64,000 nt of DNA from Amblyomma americanum (taxonomy: Eukaryota > Arthropoda > Arachnida > Ixodida > Ixodidae). Location: positions 186,001-250,000 of the forward strand of contig NW_027526500.1 in NCBI RefSeq assembly GCF_052857255.1, given 5' to 3'. A program made the translations under genes and the position numbers. Each line of letters starts with the position of its first letter. Within the stretch, counting starts at the first letter, position 1. The notes under the pieces are model-generated. The model was not told where the DNA came from. It was given only the letters and a program-made list of their open reading frames with translations, and searched no databases. Below are positions 61,599 through 64,000 of this stretch, piece after piece.

Positions 61599-64000
61599 AG
61601 CTCGTTTCGGTCTAAAACAGCTTGTTTCGTTGTATTAAGCAAGAATACATGCTTTTCGCGCAGTTATAAGAGAAAAAGTTTTGACGAGTATCACGTGGAT
61701 ACTTGTAAAACCGATGTGTTGTGATTTAGCTCGTTTCGGTCAAAAACAGCTTGTTTCGTTGTATTAAGCACGAATACATGCTTTTCGCGCAGTTAAAAGA
61801 GAAAAAGTTTTGACGAGTATCACGTGGAACACTTGTAATACCGATGTGTTGTGATTTAGCTCGTTTCGCTCTAAAACAGCTTGTTTCGCTGTATTAAGCA
61901 AGAATACATGCTTTTCGCGCAGTTATAAGAGAAAAAGTTTTGACGAGTATCACGTGGAACACTTGTAGTACCGATGTGTTGTGATTTAGCTCATTTCGGT
62001 CTAAAACAGCTTGTTTCGCTGTATTAAGCAAGAATACATGCTTTTCGCGCAGTTATAAGAGAAAAAGTTTTGACGCGTGTCACAGGGACACTTGTGAAAC
62101 CGATGTGTTCAGATTTAGCTTGTTTCGGTCTGAAACAGCTTGTTTCGTTGTATTAAGCACGAATACATGCTTTTCGCGCAGTTATAAAAGAAAAAGTTTA
62201 GACGCGTATCAGAGGAACACTTGTAAAACCGATGTGTTGTGATTTAGCTCGTTTCGGTCTAAAACAGCTTGTTTCGCTGTATTAAGCAAGAATACATGCT
62301 TTTCGCGCAGTTATAGGAGAAAAAGTTTTGACGCGTATCAGAGGAACACTTGTAAAACCGATGTGTTGTGATTTAGCTCGTTTCGGTCTAAAACAGCTTG
62401 TTTCGCTGTATTAAGCAAGAATACATGCTTTTCGCGCAGTTATAAGAGAAAAAGTTTTGACGCGTATCAGAGGAACACTTGTAAAACCGATGTGTTCAGA
62501 TTTAGCTCGTTTCGGTCTAAAACAGCTTGTTTCGTTGTATTAAGCACGAATACATGCTTTACGCGCAGTTATAGAAGAAAAAGTTTTGACGCGTATCAGA
62601 GACACTTGTAAAACCGATGTGTTGTGATTTAGCTCGTTTCGGTCTAAAACAGCTTGTTTCGTTGTATTAAGCAAGAATACATGCTTTTCGCGCAGTTATA
62701 AGAGAAAAAGTTTTGAGTATCACGTGGATACTTGTAAAACCGATGTGTTCAGATTTAGCTCGTTTCGGTCTAAAACAACTTGTTTCGTTGTATTAAGCAC
62801 GAATACATGCTTTTCGCGCTGTTATAAGAGAAAAAGTTTTGACGAGTATCACGTTTAACACTTGTAATACCGATGTGTTGTGATTTAGCTCGTTTCGGTC
62901 TAAAACAGCTTGTTCCGCTGTATTAAGCAAGAATACATGCTTTTCGCGCAGTTATAAGAGAAAAAGTTTTGACGCGTATCAGAGGAAAACTTGTAAAACC
63001 GATATGTTGTGATTTAGCTCGTTTCGGTCTAAAACAGCTTGTTTCGCTGTATTAAGCAAGAATACATGCTTTTCGCGCAGTTATAGGAGAAAAAGTTTTG
63101 ACGCGTATTAGAGAGACACTTGCAAAACCGATGTGTTGTGATTTAGCTCGTTTCGGTCTAAAACAGCTTGTTTCGTTGTATTAAGCAAGAATACATGCTT
63201 TTGGCGCAGTTATAAGAGAAAAAGTTTTGACGAGTATCACGTGGATACTTGTAAAACCGATGTGTTCAGATTTAGCTCGTTTCGGTCAAAAACAGCCTGT
63301 TTCGTTGTATTAAGCACGAATACATGCTTTTCGCGCAGTTAAAAGAGAAAAAGTTTTGACGAGTATCACGTGGAACACTTGTAATACCGATGTGTTGTGA
63401 TTTAGCTCGTTTCGGTCTAAAACAGCTTGTTTCGCTGTATTAAGCAAGAATACATGCTTTTCGCGCAGTTATAAGAGAAAAGTTTTGACGAGTATCACGT
63501 GGAACACTTGTAGTACCGATGTGTTGTGATTTAGCTCGTTTCGGTCTAAAACAACTTGATTCGCTGTATTAAGCAAGAATACATGCTTTTCGCGCAGTTA
63601 TAAGAGAAAAAGTTTTGACGAGTATCACGTGGATACTTGTAAAACCGATGTGTTCAGATTTAGCTCGTTTCGGTCTAAAACAGCTTGTTTCGTTGTATTA
63701 AGCAAGAATACATGCTTTTCGTGCAGTTATAAGAGAAAAAGTTTTGACGCGTATTAGAGAGACACTTGTAAAACCGATGTGTTGTGATTAGCTCGTTTCG
63801 GTCTAAAACAGCTTGTTTCGTTGTATTAAGCAAGAATACATGCTTTTCGCGCAGTTAAAAGAGAAAAAGTTTTGACGAGTATCACGTGGAACACTTGTAA
63901 TACCGATGTGTTGTGATTTAGCTCGTTTCGGTCTAAAACAGCTTGTTTCGCGGTATTAAGCAAGAATACATGCTTTTCGCGCAGTTTTAAAAGAAAAAGT
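61599..64000. repeat. Block returning to 43.8 kb-type order, then partial third copy
   Basis: From 61,599 to about 62,365 the order matches 43.8-44.57 kb (offset 17,796 bp; GTTTCGCTC at 61,863 and 44,067). From about 62,366 to the window end it matches 58,495-60,129 at offset 3,871 bp (30 monomers): CGCGCTGTTATAAG near 62,816, CCGATATGTTG near 62,999, AGAGAAAAGTTTTG near 63,475 and GCGGTATTAA at 63,950. It runs off the right edge. A TTGTG monomer at about 61,718 replaces the expected TTCAG. Confidence 0.85.

Larger units (their letters stand above)
1..64000. repeat. Satellite array, ~129 bp monomer, ~495 head-to-tail copies
   Basis: The motif CAGCTTGTTTCG recurs at 13, 141, 271, 400, 529 and 658 and then throughout, giving spacings of 128-130 bp; the consensus counts to exactly 129 bp. 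All copies lie in one orientation and no interruption was seen at either edge or inside, so the array extends beyond the window both ways. Length variants come from small recurrent indels: loss of one T in GTGATTAGCTC, loss of ACG in GTTTTGAGTATC, loss of TTT in AAAAAGTTGACG, and a 4-base-shorter ATTAGACAC. Such arrays are normally centromeric or pericentromeric heterochromatin; that location is inferred, not shown. The family was not recognised. Confidence 0.98.

Noticed and set aside
1..64000. CRISPR array or other prokaryotic direct-repeat locus
   Set aside because: Repeats are contiguous with no unique spacers, the unit is 129 bp, and no cas-like gene exists in the window.

Overview
The whole 64 kb window is one uninterrupted satellite DNA array. 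A monomer of about 129 bp is repeated head to tail roughly 495 times (64,000/129), always in the same orientation. I find no protein-coding gene, tRNA, rRNA, transposon, CRISPR array or unique sequence. The short open frames that exist are the repeat read through a few monomers. A 64 kb pure array of this monomer size, with block-wise (higher-order) duplication, is typical of eukaryotic centromeric or pericentromeric heterochromatin from a long-read assembly. I do not recognise the family, and the sequence alone does not name the organism. By hand count the consensus is about 39% G+C and has 8 CpG per monomer, about 1.7 times expectation.

Monomer anatomy, counted from the G of GTTTCGGTCT as base 1: an ACAGC/GCTGT inverted repeat at 14-30; AAGCA/TGCTT at 34-51; CGCGCAG at 54-60; an A-rich stretch at 61-74; a 34-nt imperfect hairpin from GTTTT to AAAAC at 75-108, whose centre (about 81-99) is the most variable part; CCGATGTG; a TTGTG or TTCAG switch at about 116-120; and ATTTAGCTC to the end. 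Subfamilies are defined mainly by the 81-99 segment, by the TTGTG/TTCAG switch, by AAGCAAG/AAGCACG, and by a set of rare private variants.

Layout: the rare variants recur at fixed large offsets, showing that the array grew by copying long multi-monomer blocks in register. Offsets read from shared markers are 5,027 bp (about 2.1-6.2 kb with 7.1-11.3 kb), 3,740 bp (tandem, 11.7-19.2 kb), about 4,121 bp (18.1-26.3 kb), 7,476 bp (about 24.0-29.8 kb with 31.4-37.3 kb), 6,827 bp (about 31.0-34.9 kb with 37.8-41.7 kb), 1,031-1,034 bp (40.65-43.1 kb), 2,709 bp (tandem, 44.7-50.1 kb), 4,258 bp (tandem, 53.1-61.6 kb) and 3,871 bp (58.5 kb onward with 62.4 kb to the right edge). Each is close to a whole number of monomers (39, 29, 32, 58, 53, 8, 21, 33, 30). 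A block of about 9 monomers at 29.78-30.95 kb carries far more private changes than its surroundings and looks like an unhomogenised relic.

No new gene system is present. The points worth a second look are the hairpin at the most variable part of the monomer, the stacked in-register duplications with readable junctions, the diverged island, the CpG pattern, and single-monomer signs of very short gene conversion. Block boundaries were found by eye from shared variants and are accurate to roughly tens of bases; all identity statements are visual.
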